A stretch of 64,000 nucleotides of DNA from Tupaia tana (lineage: Eukaryota > Chordata > Mammalia > Scandentia > Tupaiidae), in NCBI GenBank assembly GCA_026018925.1, contig JAKSZU010000004.1, forward strand, positions 13,780,964 through 13,844,963. Reading direction: 5' to 3'. Made by a program: the position numbers and the translations under genes. This document shows, in pieces, positions 1-13,466 of this stretch (position 1 is its first letter; each line of letters begins with the position of its first letter). Under the pieces are notes generated by a model that ran no database searches, was not told where the DNA came from, and saw only the letters and a list, made by a program, of their open reading frames with translations.

Positions 1-353
1 CCCTGGTCCCCTGTACCCCAGACCGGCCGTCCCAGACATGTGTGGGGACTTCCGCAATGCGGGCGTCAGGGCTGAGTGAAGGGCTGTCCCCACCTAAGGG
101 AGCAGAACGATCGAGCATGATGTGTCTGGGGACGGGACCAGCGGGTGGGGAGCCCACTAGGAAGGCCACTCCTGGGACAGCAGTTCTGATGTGCCACTGA
201 ACCAGAGCAAGTGTCTCTGTGCGACCACTGAGCGGCGGCATGTGAGTGACCGTCCTTGTTCTAGGGACAGACCCGACACTGTCCGGGGAGACATCGGATG
301 TGAAGGGCACCATGCCTGCAGTCTGCTCTCAAATGGGTCAGAAAAGACGTGAG

Positions 354-500
354 GGCTGGCAGGTGGCGTAGTAGTTAAGGCACTGGACTCCCACATGGCT
401 GACTGCAGTTTGAGTCCTGGACCTGGTGGCTCGCTTTCTCTCTCTCTCTCTCTCTGGTCAAACTGAAGAAGAAGAATAAATAAAATAAAATAAATAATTC
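354..500 (+). repeat. tRNA-derived SINE, short form (S)
   Basis: The head 'ggctggcaggtggcgtagta' carries the A box and 'gtttgagtcctgg' the B box. It is followed by a CT run, 'tctggtcaaa' and an AAATAAAAT tail. Confidence 0.85.
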
Positions 501-674
501 TTTTTTTTAAAGGCATGTGATATAGCTGTACACAAATATCCATGTATGCACACACGTGTATGTTTACATGTATGTAGAGAGAGAAAGCACACGCAACGAC
601 AGCTAGACAGGGAGCCTGGGTGAGCGCCACAGGAGCTCCACAAGTCTCTGTAAACTCGAAATCATTCTGAAAGG

Positions 675-925
675 ACAGCCAGGCGGAGTGGTGGCTAAGG
701 GCTGGATTCCACAGGACAAATGGCACAGTTCGAGTCCTGGACCCAGCGGCTCGAAAAACACGTCAGTCGTGTGTGTGTATGTGTGTGTGTGTGTGTGTGT
801 CCAAAATCCCAAGAGGAGAACGGAAGAGAAGGGACTGCGGCATGGCCGCCCCCCAGTGGTGGTTTCTCACTCTCCCTTTTCTCTCGAGAGCACACGTGAC
901 CTATCTCAAACTGAAAAACAAACGA
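675..925 (+). repeat. tRNA-derived SINE, long form (L), diverged
   Basis: Head, B box 'agttcgagtcctgg', 'ccaaaatcccaagaggagaa' and the closing 'gagcacacgtgacctat' are all present. A (TG)n run has grown at 772-800 inside the element. Confidence 0.85.
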
Positions 926-935
926 CAAAAAAGCA

Positions 936-1020
936 AGGGCCATGGCGTAGTGGCGATGCTCTGCTCAGGAGAATCTGGGCCTGCATGGCGGTCGTGGTTC
1001 AAGTCCCCAGCACGACCAGC
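936..1020 (+). repeat. tRNA-like SINE head fragment
   Basis: 'ccatggcgtagtggc' (A box) and 'gtggttcaagtcccc' (B box) are spaced as in the local SINE heads. No body follows. Confidence 0.55.
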
Positions 1021-1106
1021 CCGAGACGCCTGGGCACCACGAGCACCCGGGCCAGCAGGCCGGAGCTGAGGAAGGGCACCCATGTGAGCAAGCCTCGGTG
1101 TGCGTC

Positions 1107-1235
1107 AGCAGGTGGTGTAGTGGGTACGGTGCTGGATTCCCATGAGGCCGACTGCAGTTCGAGTCCTGGACCTGACGGCTTAAAATATCATGCCAGCACA
1201 TGTGTGTGCTTGCTCACAATCCCGGGATCATGGAC
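1107..1235 (+). repeat. L SINE, truncated
   Basis: Head, B box 'agttcgagtcctggacctga' and 'ccagcacatgtgtgtgct' are present. The body stops after 'caatcccgggatcatgg'. Confidence 0.75.
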
Positions 1236-1239
1236 GAGA

Positions 1240-1428
1240 AGGGGTAGCAGTGTGGGCCATCCCCTGCCGAGCTCCCACAGGCCAACCACAGTTCGAGTCC
1301 CAGACCTGGCGTCTTGCTTTCTCTCTCTCTCTCCTTCTCTAGTGAATGTATGTGCCCTACGGCAAATTGAAAAATAATAATAATAACATTAAATAAATAT
1401 TTTTTTAAAATAATAAATAAATAAAAAT
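1240..1428 (+). repeat. S SINE, intermediate form
   Basis: The head is degraded and the B box is 'agttcgagtcccag'. The end 'gtgaatgtatgtgccctacg' followed by 'gcaaattgaaaaa' keeps the L-type 'gccct' motif that mature S copies have lost. Confidence 0.75.
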
Positions 1429-1840
1429 GGGCCAGCCCTGTAGCCTAGCAGTACATAACTGTTCATGGTTCAAATCCTGGCCCCAGCAGCTTGAAAAAAC
1501 ACCAGCACATGGGGCTGGCAGGTGATGTTGGCACTGGTCTCCCCATGGCTGACTGAGGTTTGAGTCCCAGATCTGGTAGTTGGCTTTCTCTTTTCCTTTC
1601 TCTCTCTCTGGTCAAATTAAAATAATAATAATAAATAAAATTAAACCATTATTTTAAAAGAAAAGTAAAGAAAAAGCACCAGCACATGTACATGCATGCC
1701 CCACATCCCGACAGGATAGAGAAGTGGAGGAGCCACGAGTGACCACACCCACTGGGTGCTCTCTCCCCTCTCCCTTCCCCTCTCTCTTTCTGGAGAGTGC
1801 ACATACTCTCAGTTAAAAAAAAAAAAAAAAAAAAAAAGAG
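1429..1840 (+). repeat. L SINE split by a later S insertion
   Basis: The head half runs 1429-1510 and the body resumes at about 1673 with 'gtacatgcatgcccc', ending in an A run at 1816-1836. The break is flanked by a duplicated 'caccagcacatg'. Confidence 0.85.
1511..1672 (+). repeat. S SINE inserted in an L SINE
   Basis: Complete S form with head, B box 'ggtttgagtcccag', 'ctctctggtcaaattaaaat' and an AAT-rich tail. The target-site duplication 'caccagcacatg' lies on both sides. Confidence 0.9.
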
Positions 1841-2033
1841 GAAAATAATTATTTTAAATAAATAAAATGAAGCCCTTGAAATGTACAAAACAAAACACAG
1901 CACTTCCACGTTAACAAGTCTCACAGGCTTCTAAGCTCTCCAAATGAACAGCAAACTGTCGCCTGCGCTCCACGCAGCCCCGAGGCGGCACCCTGTCCAC
2001 CTGCTGCCATGTGACCCACGCAGCACTTGCCGG

Positions 2034-2240
2034 CTCCAGCGGCTGTGAGAAGGTAACAAGCCCCTGCGCCCTCCAGCGGCCCCGAGAGCATAACCCAGCA
2101 CCTGCGCCCTCCAGCGGCGGGTGAGAACATAACCCAGCACCTGCACCTTACAGCAGCTGTGAGAGTACCTGCGCTCTGTAGCGGCCCCTGAGAACATAAC
2201 CGAGCACCAGCGCCCTCCAGCGGCCGTGAGAACGTAACCA
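2034..2240 (+). repeat. minisatellite, about 40-bp unit
   Basis: About five imperfect copies of a unit like 'ctgcgccctccagcggcc' followed by 'gtgagaacataacccagcac'. Units differ by small indels and point changes. Confidence 0.85.
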
Positions 2241-2299
2241 AGCTGGCCGAGCTGTCAGGGCGCCTGCTTTTGTCCCTGACCGGTTCTCTGTGCTCTGGA

Positions 2300-2405
2300 G
2301 TCACTTCATCCTCACCTCAAGCCTAATTTCCCCCATGAGCAGGAGGAAGCTGAGACCCAGGGAGGTCCCCAGAATTTACCCCAGGCCACAGCTGAATTCC
2401 CAGCC
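2300..2405 (+). repeat. MIR-like ancient SINE fragment
   Basis: Resembles the MIR core: 'tcatcctcacctcaagccta', then 'gaagctgagacccaggga' and a 'ccaggccacagctg' stretch. It is old and diverged. Confidence 0.55.
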
Positions 2406-2710
2406 ACGCCCCTCCCACGCCCTCTCTGGCTTTAGGGCCAGCCCTGGCTCACCACCAGCATGCTTCCTAGATAGCTGAGCTCCAGGGAGCACAGGCTACC
2501 CCCCCTAGCTGGGATCCTTCCCCTGGCTCAGGTGCCCTCTCCTCCAGGAAGCCCTCCCAGACCCCGAGGCAGGTTGCTCTTTTCCACTGGTGTCCTCCTC
2601 TCCCCAACAGAAGTTCCAGGCTGGAGAGGGCTGAGCCTGGTCCATTGCAGTCGTACACCCCCAGGCCCACAGGCTGGGACGCGCGTTCAGCAGAGTGTGG
2701 AGAGTGACTA

Positions 2711-5457
<2,747 letters not shown>

Positions 5458-5469
5458 CTACGCGCGACT

Positions 5470-5890
5470 CCGCACGAGCCCCACCCCAGCCCCCACGAGC
5501 CCCGCCCCACTCCAGTCCCGCCTCACCAGCCCCGCCCACACTAGCCCCACCTACCCACCCAGCCCCGCCCACACGAGCCCCGCCCCGCCTCAGCCCCAGA
5601 CACGAGCCCCACCCACACAAACCCCGCCCCGCCCCGCCCCCACACTAGTTCCTCCCCACCCAGCCCCGCCCACAAGAGCCCCACCCACACAAGCCCCGCC
5701 CCAACGCCCACGAGCCCCGCCCCGCCCACACGAACCCCGCCCCTCCCACAGCCCCTCTCGCACAAGCTCGGCTCTCAGGCCACTGCCTTGCCCCCGACAG
5801 CCCCAGCCCCGCTCCACACAAACCCCGACCCACACAAGCCCCCCCCACAGTAGCCCCACCCTTCACTGGCTCCGCCCCTGGTCGCGAGCC
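5470..5890 (+). repeat. GC-box minisatellite in the THEMIS2 5' flank
   Basis: Some 25 imperfect units of about 16 bp like 'agccccgcccacacga' run from just upstream of the THEMIS2 start. Each CCCCGCCC is a potential Sp1/KLF site, so the array may act as promoter sequence; that is inference. Confidence 0.85.
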
Positions 5891-6265
5891 CCGCCCCGCT
5901 GGCCGCGGAGCCGCTCCCCGCAGGCGGGTCTGCTCCCTCCGTGGGCGCTCAGAACCAGCTCCAGTACTCGCCGCTCGCGTGGCTCGGAGGTTCAGAGCGT
6001 CCAGGTCCGGCCTGGACCTTCGGCATTTTCCTAGCAGATGAAAGCTGTCTCGTCTCCACTTCCAGGGCTGCTGGACCCCAGGGTGCGGCCACTCCGCGTG
6101 TCCCGTGGGGACCAGGGCGCCACCTTCTGTGGCCCGGCTGAGCAGACGCGGCCCTCCCGGGGCCAGCGGGAGCCCGTCCAGGTCACGCGGCCCCTCGTGC
6201 TGGGAGCTCCGTGCCACCCTAGGGCGCCCCGGCCTTCTGGACGGTTCCAGTGGATATTCCTCCGG

Positions 6266-6500
6266 GTCAGCCGGTGGCGGTGGTTAGGGGCGCTGGATCC
6301 CACATGCTCGACGCTTCGTTCAAGTCCTGGACCCAGTGTCTTGATAAACACCAGGGCATGTGTGTGCGTGCCCAAAATCCGAGAGGAGAACGGAAGAGAG
6401 GGCTGCGGCGGAGCTGTGACCCCGGGGGTGCCTTCTTGCTTCCTGTCTTCTGGCCATCTCCCCCACAAGCACGTGCTCTCATAGCAAAATCACCCCGAAA
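6266..6500 (+). repeat. L SINE
   Basis: 'cagccggtggcggtggttag' head, 'gttcaagtcctggacccag' B box, 'ccaaaatccgagaggagaac' body and 'tctcatagcaaaatc' end. Confidence 0.85.
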
Positions 6501-6782
6501 AAGTGGGCTTCCCGGACACCACTGCCAGGCGGCGCTGTCGCGTTTGCCATGTGCGTGTTCAACACCAAGAAGCCGAGGACGGTACACACTGTAACCGAAT
6601 TGCCGACTCTTTCCGCTCTTCCAGGCTCTTCTGGCACCACCGCGACGCAGGGATGTCCTTGTCGCAGAGCCACCCCCAGATGTCTTACTGCACTCAGCAG
6701 GGCCTCTCAGCCCGGCCCTTTCCTGGTGTCACTTTGTTCTTGTGGGCTGCAGGTGCTCTGGGTGGTAATTCTTTTCTTCTTT

Positions 6783-6960
6783 TTTAAAAATAATTATCTA
6801 ATTTTAATTTTATTTATTCATTCATTCATTTTATTTTGACCAGAGAGAGACACAGAGAGAGAGAGAGTGTGAGAAAGTAAGCCACCAGGTCCAGGACTTG
6901 AACTGTGGTGGGCCATGTGGGAGTTCAGCACTTTAACCACCACACCACCTGCTGGTCCCT
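6783..6960 (-). repeat. S SINE
   Basis: The AT-rich tail 'attttaattttatttattc' is followed by 'ttttgaccagagagagaca' and the head 'accaccacaccacctgctgg'. Confidence 0.9.
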
Positions 6961-7016
6961 GAGTGTTAATTCTCATGCCCCTGGGTTGAAGTTTGTTGGG
7001 AATTTTTTTGTGTGTG

Positions 7017-7287
7017 ATTTTTTTTTTTTTTTTTTTTTGAGAGGTTTTTGCTGTAGGGCACGTTGGCTTGCCAGAAAGACACAGAGAGAGAGCCAGAAAG
7101 TGATAAATCGCCCCCCAGTGGGGATGGCCTCGCTACAATCCCTGCTCCTCCATTCTCCTCTCGGGATCTTGGGCACGCACACACACACGCCTGGTGCAAA
7201 TTTAAGCCACCGGGTCCGGGGCTCAAACTGTAGTCGACTACATGGGAGTTCAGAGACATGGCCATTAGACTAACTGCTGGTCCTGTC
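7017..7287 (-). repeat. L SINE, full length
   Basis: Poly-T, 'gaggtttttgctgtagggca', body 'gggatcttgggcacgcac' and head 'actaactgctggtcc'. Confidence 0.9.
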
Positions 7288-7477
7288 GGCAGTTTTTCGC
7301 ATGACTAGGCTGGGTGGTGTTTTTCAGTGGCGAGTGCTACGGAGCTGAAGCCCCCACCCCACCCACCCCCGCCGACCCCAGCCTTGCAGTACCCCAGCCC
7401 CTGACAGCCTGAGTGTGTGACTGGGCAGGTGTCTCCCAGCTTCTCCTGGTGAAGCTGCTCTTTCCATTTTCCAGAGT

Positions 7478-7680
7478 ATGTTTTTCTTTCTTCAAGATCT
7501 TTGCCACAGAGCACATGCACTCACTGGAGAGAGACGGGATGGGGACAGAGGGAAAGAGAAATCACCAGCAGTCGCCATGCTGCAACCCCTTTTCCTACAT
7601 TCCCGTCGGGTTTTGGGTACACGTGCACACGTGCTCTGCGTGGGACTTGTGCCGAGGTCAGCCATGAGGACCAGCCCCAG
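7478..7680 (-). repeat. L SINE, diverged
   Basis: 'tttgccacagagcacatgca', 'gagaaatcacc', 'gggttttgggtacacgtgc' follow the L layout. The head is degraded but 'gaccagcccc' remains. Confidence 0.7.
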
Positions 7681-8109
7681 CTATTCCGCAGCTGCGGCCC
7701 CACCACAGTCTGTCCTGCAGAAGCAGCCACCCTGTGAGCTCTCCCGGGGACTCAGCCCTGCTTGCTGGACGGGGAAGCCTCCAGGTCTGCGAGGAGCCAT
7801 CCCCTCTCCCCACGTAGCTGTATTCTGCAAGTGAGAGTGAGACCGGGAGGGTGGGAGGCAGAAGGGATTTGAGCCAGCCCGGTCAGGGCGCCCCAGGAGG
7901 GTCCAGTCAGACCTGAAGCCATCGGAGGGCTCAGCCCTGCAGCTGCTCCACAGCCCCGTGTGCGTCTGGCAGGTGGACCCACGGGCTTGTGTTCCACACT
8001 CGGGAACCCACTAAGCCGCATCCTCTGGTGGCTCCAATGACCCGAGCTGCAGGGGCTCCTTCAGGCCAGGCCCTGGGTCCTGTGGACAACTCCCGCCATT
8101 TCATTTCTG

Positions 8110-8300
8110 GAGTTTTTTGAGCACTTTCCTGTCCAGCCCCGTGGGGAATGGTCACGCCACAGTCCCTGCTCCATCCCCTCCTCCTTGTTGGAATTTTGGG
8201 CACACACACATGTGCCTGGCGTACTTTCAAATCATTGGCCCAGGATTTGAGTCGCGGGGTGGCCAGATGGAATCCAGCCCCTTGGCCTCCACGGGGTGGC
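8110..8300 (-). repeat. L SINE, diverged and 5' cut
   Basis: 'ggggaatggtcacgccacag', 'ttggaattttgggcacacac' and 'ccaggatttgagtcg' match the L body and B box on the minus strand. Confidence 0.75.
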
Positions 8301-8685
8301 TCACCCACGCACTCCACCCTCCCCTCGGCTGTCCTCTGCAGCGCTTTCCCGGCCGCAGGATGGGCCAGCGACACAGGAGTGACTTTCGGTCAGAACATAG
8401 TTATGCGTGTCCTGGCCTGGCTGTCTGCCTAGGGTCCCTTCAGCAACTAGGCAGGGGGAGGCATGGCCCCCAGCGGGCAGAGGCCAGGACAAGCCGCCCG
8501 CGCCCCCAGGCCACGGGGAGGGGCTCGGCCCTCTCCTACCTCGCAGGCAGGGACTGAGACCCAAAAGTGAAGGGTTTCGCCTGAAGTCATACGAAGTGAA
8601 GATGCCAGATGCCAGGATTTGGGATTTTTTTTTTAGATTTATTTATGTACTTTTAAAAAAGATGTTCATTGCAGCATTGCTTTTT

Positions 8686-8736
8686 TTTTTAAAGAATTAT
8701 TTAACTTTATTTATTCATTCTTTTTTTTGAGAGGTG

Positions 8737-8770
<34 letters not shown>

Positions 8771-9153
8771 ATAGGGTGCGTGCACTCGCCAGAAAGACAA
8801 AGACAGAGAGACAGAGAGACAGAAAGCGAGAAATCACCCCCCAGGGGGGATGGCCACGCTGCAATCCCTTCTCCTCCATTCTCCTCTCGGGATCTTGGGC
8901 ACGCACACACACGCGCCCTGAGTGAGTTTAAGCCACCGGATCTGGGACTCGAACCGCGGTCGACTACATGGGAGTCCAGCGACATAGCCATTACGCCAAC
9001 TGCTGGTCCCTCATTCATTTATTTTTTAAATTTTACCAGACAGAGAGAGAGAGAGAGAGGTGAGAAAGCAAGGCACCAGGTCTGAGACTTGAACTGTGGT
9101 CAGCCATGTGGGAGTTTCCCATGCCTTAACCACCACGCCACCTGCTGGTCCCT
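8686..9153 (-). repeat. S SINE split by an L SINE
   Basis: Tail 'aaagaattatttaactttat' at 8690, then an L insert. The S body resumes near 9010 with 'ttttaccagacagagagag' and ends with 'ccacgccacctgctggtccc'. Confidence 0.85.
8716..9010 (-). repeat. L SINE inserted in S tail
   Basis: Young-looking copy with long poly-T, 'tttgctatagggtgcgtgca', 'gggatcttgggcacgcaca' and head 'cattacgccaactgctggtc'. The 'attcattc' sequence repeats at both edges. Confidence 0.9.
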
Positions 9154-9164
9154 TATGTACTTTT

Positions 9165-9602
9165 TTTCTGTACAGGTTTTTGCCATAGGGTACGTGAGCT
9201 TGCTGTGAGCTTGCCAGAGAGAGAAAGAAAGAGAGAAACAGAGAAAGTGAGAGAGAAAGCAAGAAATAACCCCCAGGAGGAATGGCCACGCCACAGCCAC
9301 CATCCCTTCCTCTCTGCTCTCCTCCCTAGATCTTGGACACACACGCACATGCGCCCAGAGTGACTTACTTTCTTTTTCCCCCCTATTTTTGAAATTATTT
9401 ATTTATTTACTTTAATCTGACCATAGAGGGACAGAGAGAGAGAACGAAAGAAAGCAGCGAGGTCCAGGACTCGAACCTTAGTCGGCCATGTGGGAGTCCA
9501 GTGCCCTTAACCACCACGCCACCTGCCAGCCCCACAGAACACTAATGGCAGTCAGGTATCTGCGAGTCCAGTGATGTAACTGCTATGTTATTTGCTGGCC
9601 CC
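9165..9602 (-). repeat. L SINE split by an S SINE
   Basis: End and body run 9165-9365. The head returns at 9534-9602 with 'gcgagtccagtgatgtaact' and 'atttgctggcccc' after the S insert. Confidence 0.8.
9388..9533 (-). repeat. S SINE inserted in an L SINE
   Basis: 'attatttatttatttacttt', 'aatctgaccatagagggac', B box 'ggactcgaacc' and head 'caccacgccacctgccagcc'. Confidence 0.9.
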
Positions 9603-9780
9603 AATTTATGTACTTTTATTTGTTATTATTATCTTTTAAAAATTTGCTATAAGGCGCATGCACTCACCAGAGAGAGAAAGAGAGGGAAAGTGAGAAAGAA
9701 AGCAAACCACCAGGTCTGGGACTCAAAGGCAGTTGACCACGTGGGAGTCCAGCACCTTAACCACCACGCCACCTGCTGAA
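9603..9780 (-). repeat. S SINE, intermediate form
   Basis: Has an S-length body but still keeps 'atttgctataaggcgcatgc' from the L end. The head is 'ccaccacgccacctgctg'. Confidence 0.85.
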
Positions 9781-9795
9781 CTCATCAGGGATTTT

Positions 9796-9880
9796 CTTTC
9801 AGACAGGGTCTCACTGTGTCACAGTGCCCTTGCCTCAGCCTCCTCAGTAACTGGAATCAGGTGCGAGCCACCGCAGGGGG
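9796..9880 (-). repeat. 7SL-derived SINE fragment
   Basis: 'gacagggtctcactgtgtc', 'cttgcctcagcctcctcagt' and 'ggtgcgagccaccgc' match the antisense of an Alu/B1-type 7SL core. The middle is deleted. Confidence 0.7.
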
Positions 9881-10047
9881 ACGGCGCCCAGGGCCCAGTG
9901 CAGCTCCGTGACCTGCAGCCAGGGAGGGGAGGTTCTCCAGACCCCAGACCCAGGAACCTGAGGGGTTGGTATTCAGCCGATTCTGCCTGGAACTGCAGCA
10001 CCGGGTGAGGGAGAGGAGCCTCGGCTGCGGCCGGCAAGGGGCAGGGT

Positions 10048-10258
10048 TGGAACAGCTGGGTGCCACACAGCAGATCTCAGTCGAGTCCGGACCCAGTGGC
10101 TTGAAAACTCAAACTGGGCATGTGTGCATGCATCCCCAAAATCCCGAGAGGAGAACAGAGCAGGGGTCATGGAGTGGCTGTCCCCCACGGTGGTTCCTCA
10201 CCTCTCCTCTGTCTCACTCCTCTCTGGAGAGCGCACGCTGCATGGAAACCTGAAAAGA
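10048..10258 (+). repeat. L SINE, head damaged
   Basis: 'gtcgagtccggacccagtgg' B box, 'ccaaaatcccgagaggagaa' body and 'gagagcgcacgctgc' end. Confidence 0.8.
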
Positions 10259-10261
10259 GCT

Positions 10262-10345
10262 GGGCTTTGGTGATAGGGCTGGGCTCCAGTCCTGGCCTCC
10301 GCTGTGCGGCCGGAGCAGCCCCTTAGCCTCCCCGAGGACAGGGCC
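10262..10345 (+). repeat. MIR-like fragment
   Basis: 'gggctccagtcctggcctcc' then 'gcagccccttagcctccccg' follows the 5' half of MIR. Weak. Confidence 0.45.
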
Positions 10346-11615
10346 TGGCAGGGCAGGGGTTGTGAAGCGCAGATAGCACTGGCGTGCACATGCCGAGAGC
10401 TCATGGCCTCTCTCGTCCCGTGACGTCCTGCCGTGTCCCCACAGTCTCAGAGGACGCTTCCTTTGCTTCTCCCAAGGCCGCTTTCTATTTTAGGAAGTAC
10501 GCCCTGAGAGGGGAACCGGCCTGTGGGGAGCAGCATGCAAATGGAGAATGGCTCCAAACCCCAGCCCTGGGGCTGTCCCAGCCCGGCCCTTCCGCTTCCC
10601 AGCCGAGCGCCTGCCTGCGGTCTCCCCTGCTCCGGCCTCCGCACCCCTGCCTCTGCCCTGGCAGTCTGCCCACAGCACAGGCATGCCCTCGCCCAGCACC
10701 TCCCACCTGGCACCACCCTGGTTCCCAGCACGCGCCCAGCAGGGGTGACCCCTCCCCATCTACCCCTCGGGAGCAGGAGCACCTGGCAAGCTGCCAGGGA
10801 CGATGGCTGTTAGTCCTGCTGTCCCCTGCTGTCCCCTGTGGCCATCTGCTGGGCGGAGGCACACCAGCAGTCAGGAGGGCCCCTGGCGCCCCAGGTTGAT
10901 GCTGCCCTGGGCTACTCCGGCAGATACCCGGTGCTGGCCACCCAGCCTGGGGGCTCTCCGAGGGAGAGGCTGCAGCCCCCACAGCAGGTGCCGGGAGCAG
11001 GGCAGATGAGGCCTGGCTCTAGAAGTGGGCTCACACCTAGTTCTGGACACCACGGGACCTCTGTGCCATTTCCGGTTTGGGCAGCTGCTGTGTCACCTTC
11101 CAGCAGGAGCTCAGCACATTAGCTCATCAGAGAGAACTGATTTCATAGAGTTCCAGACCACCCAGCGTCTGGTGCGTAAGAATTACAGTGGGGCCCCAGA
11201 GAGAAATGCGTGCACGTGCGTTCATAGCATGCATTTGAACACCGGCTTCGCACTAGCCTCGTGCCCGACGGATGACCAAACGAGGTGGGGCTGGGCAGTA
11301 GAGACTCTTGGCAGGCCACGAGGCTGACCCCGCACGGGCGGGCGAGGGGCGTGTCTGCCACCCTGCCTGGCGGTCTGGGCAGAGTATCTGGGAGCAGGGC
11401 CAGCCGAACAGGGAGGATCGTGGCGTCAGGGCCCTGCCAGGGCTGCCAGGTCTCTGCGTCTCTCACCACAGAGTCCCTCATGTCTGATTGCCAAGCTCAC
11501 TTTTCAGATAGGAGGTAACAAGCATTTCTGCTTCCGCAGCGTCCGGGGAGAGGGCATCGCTGCATTCTCTGAAGCTGCTTCGTTATCATCCTAATTAGAA
11601 AGATACCCACTCAAG
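10346..11615. other. unique GC-rich intergenic sequence
   Basis: No exon, RNA gene or clear repeat was recognised. Long open frames here come from high GC and have no splice signals or familiar protein. Confidence 0.5.
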
Positions 11616-12063
11616 GCCAGCAGGCGGCATGGTGGTTGAGGTGCTGGACACTCCCACATGGCCAACCATGGTTGAGTCCCAGACCTGGTGGCTCATTTCC
11701 TAACTTTCCCTCTCTCTGGTCAAATTAAAATAAATGAATGACTGGGAACAGCAGTTAGTGTAATGGCTATGTCGTTGTACTCCCATGTAGTCGACTGTGG
11801 TTCGAATCCTGGACCCGGTGACTTAAAGCTCACACCAGGTGCATGTGCATGCGTGCCCAAGATCCTGAGAGGAGAATGGAGGCGAAGGGATTGCGGCGTG
11901 GCCATCCCCTCTTGGGGGTGATTTCCCGCTTTCTGTCTCTGTGTCTTTCTGGCGAGCACACGTAGCCTATAGCAAAAACCTCTCCAAAATAAATAAATAA
12001 GTAAACAAACAAACAAACAAACAAACGACTAAATAAAATTAAATAAATATTTCAAAAAAGAAA
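11616..12063 (+). repeat. S SINE carrying an L insert in its tail
   Basis: S body 11616-11742 with 'ctctctggtcaaattaaaat'. The AAAT tail resumes after the L copy. The outer target duplication is 'gaaagatacccactc' against 'gaaagatgcccactc'. Confidence 0.9.
11743..12035 (+). repeat. L SINE in an S tail
   Basis: Full length: 'cagcagttagtgtaatggct' head, 'ggttcgaatcctggacccgg' B box, 'cctatagcaaaaacctctcc' end and a (CAAA)n tail. Confidence 0.9.
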
Positions 12064-12185
12064 AGAAAGATGCCCACTCTTAGGGTCCGGCATTGAATTC
12101 CACTTCTGCCCACCAGCACCTGTAAGGAAGTGGGGGGCCAAGTTCCACAACTAGAGAAGGCACGATATTTAATAATTCCTTTATC

Positions 12186-12311
12186 AGGCCAGCAGGTGGA
12201 GTGGTGGTTAAAGGCTCTGGATTCCCGCACGATTGACTGCAGTTCGAGTCTCAGACCTGGCGGATTGCTTTCTCGTCTTTCCTTTCTCTCTGTCTCTCTC
12301 TGGTCAAATTA

Positions 12312-12345
<34 letters not shown>

Positions 12346-12660
12346 GGGGGACCAGCAATTAGCGTAATGGCTATGTCGCTGGACTCCCACGTAGTCGACC
12401 GCGGTTCGACTCCCGGACCCGGCGGCTTAAACTCATGCCAGGCGCATGTGCGTGCATGCCCAAGATCCTGAGAGGAGAATGGAGGAGAAGGGATTGCGGC
12501 ATGGCCATCCCCCCTGGGGGGTGATTTTCTGCTTTCTATCTCTCTGTCTCTCTCTGTCTGTCTGGCGAGCGCACGCACCCTATAGCAAAAACCTCTCCAA
12601 AAAAAAAAAAAATAAAATAAAATAATAACAAATGGAATTAAATAAATGAATTAATTTTTA
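12186..12660 (+). repeat. S SINE carrying an L insert in its tail
   Basis: S body with an (AAT)n tail at 12312-12341. The tail continues after the L copy as 'ggaattaaataaatgaatta'. Confidence 0.9.
12346..12626 (+). repeat. L SINE, young, in an S tail
   Basis: 'cagcaattagcgtaatggct' head, intact B box and 'cctatagcaaaaacctctcc' end. The duplication 'aataataacaaatgg' lies on both sides. Confidence 0.95.
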
Positions 12661-12889
12661 AAATCCATTTATCTAAAAATACTGAAGTCAAGAGTATTTT
12701 AGTTTTCTACACTATTGTAGTCTGAGGTCAGAAATATCTTTCTAGATTTTAAGTTTCTGTTCCTTGTTCTCAGTTTGGGGAAGAAAATGGAGAAATGAAG
12801 CTTCTACTCCACCTTCTTGAAAGGCAAATTTGAGGCTGTGGTGTCCACCACGGACCCCACATCTCAGTCCCTCTCCAGAGCACGCCCCA

Positions 12890-13134
12890 CTCCGTCACCA
12901 TAGCCTTTTCTAATTGCCAAAGAGCTCCTTGCCGGAGAGAGATGGAGGGACAGAGGGAGGAGGCACCTCTTGGTGTGGAGTGGCCAGCCACAGCCCCTCT
13001 CCTCCATTCCTCCATCCTACCAGGATTTTGAGCACATGTGCTCAGCACGGCCTTCACCCCCCAGGCTGAGATCAACACAGTTGGCCATGTGGGTTCCGGC
13101 TCCCCCTAACAGCAAGGCTACAGGACCAGCCGCT
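12890..13134 (-). repeat. L SINE, diverged
   Basis: 'taattgccaaagagctcctt', 'ccaggattttgagcacatgt' and 'aaggctacaggaccagcc' mark end, body and head. Confidence 0.75.
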
Positions 13135-13299
13135 GGCAACCGTTCACCCCGAGTGAAATGTGCACATCACGTTCTCAAGAAGACGTCCCTGACCCCGGAC
13201 ACGGTGCGGCCCCTGACCCCTCCCTGTCAGGGTGTGCCCCCTGACCCCTGTAAGTACTGTGAGTCCTGTCCCAAGCTCCTATCACCTCTTCTATTGTGA

Positions 13300-13452
13300 T
13301 TTCTTTTCTTTAATTGCCAGGGGGCACATGTACTCACAGAAGAGACAGAGAGGATGAGAGACAGAAGGCGCCCATGGAGCGTGGCCATGCCCGTTTCTCC
13401 CGGGATTTGGGGCACGTGTGCACACACCAGAGTGTTTTTCTTTTTCTTTTAG
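13300..13452 (-). repeat. L SINE fragment
   Basis: 'taattgccagggggcacatg', 'gggatttggggcacgtgtgc' and 'ccagagtgtttttc'. The head was lost or overrun by the next insertion. Confidence 0.75.
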
Positions 13453-13466
13453 AAAGGCTTTTGCAG

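Noticed and set aside
12346-12440. Candidate tRNA gene from A and B boxes
   Set aside because: The head lacks a foldable cloverleaf and is the 5' part of a repeated SINE.
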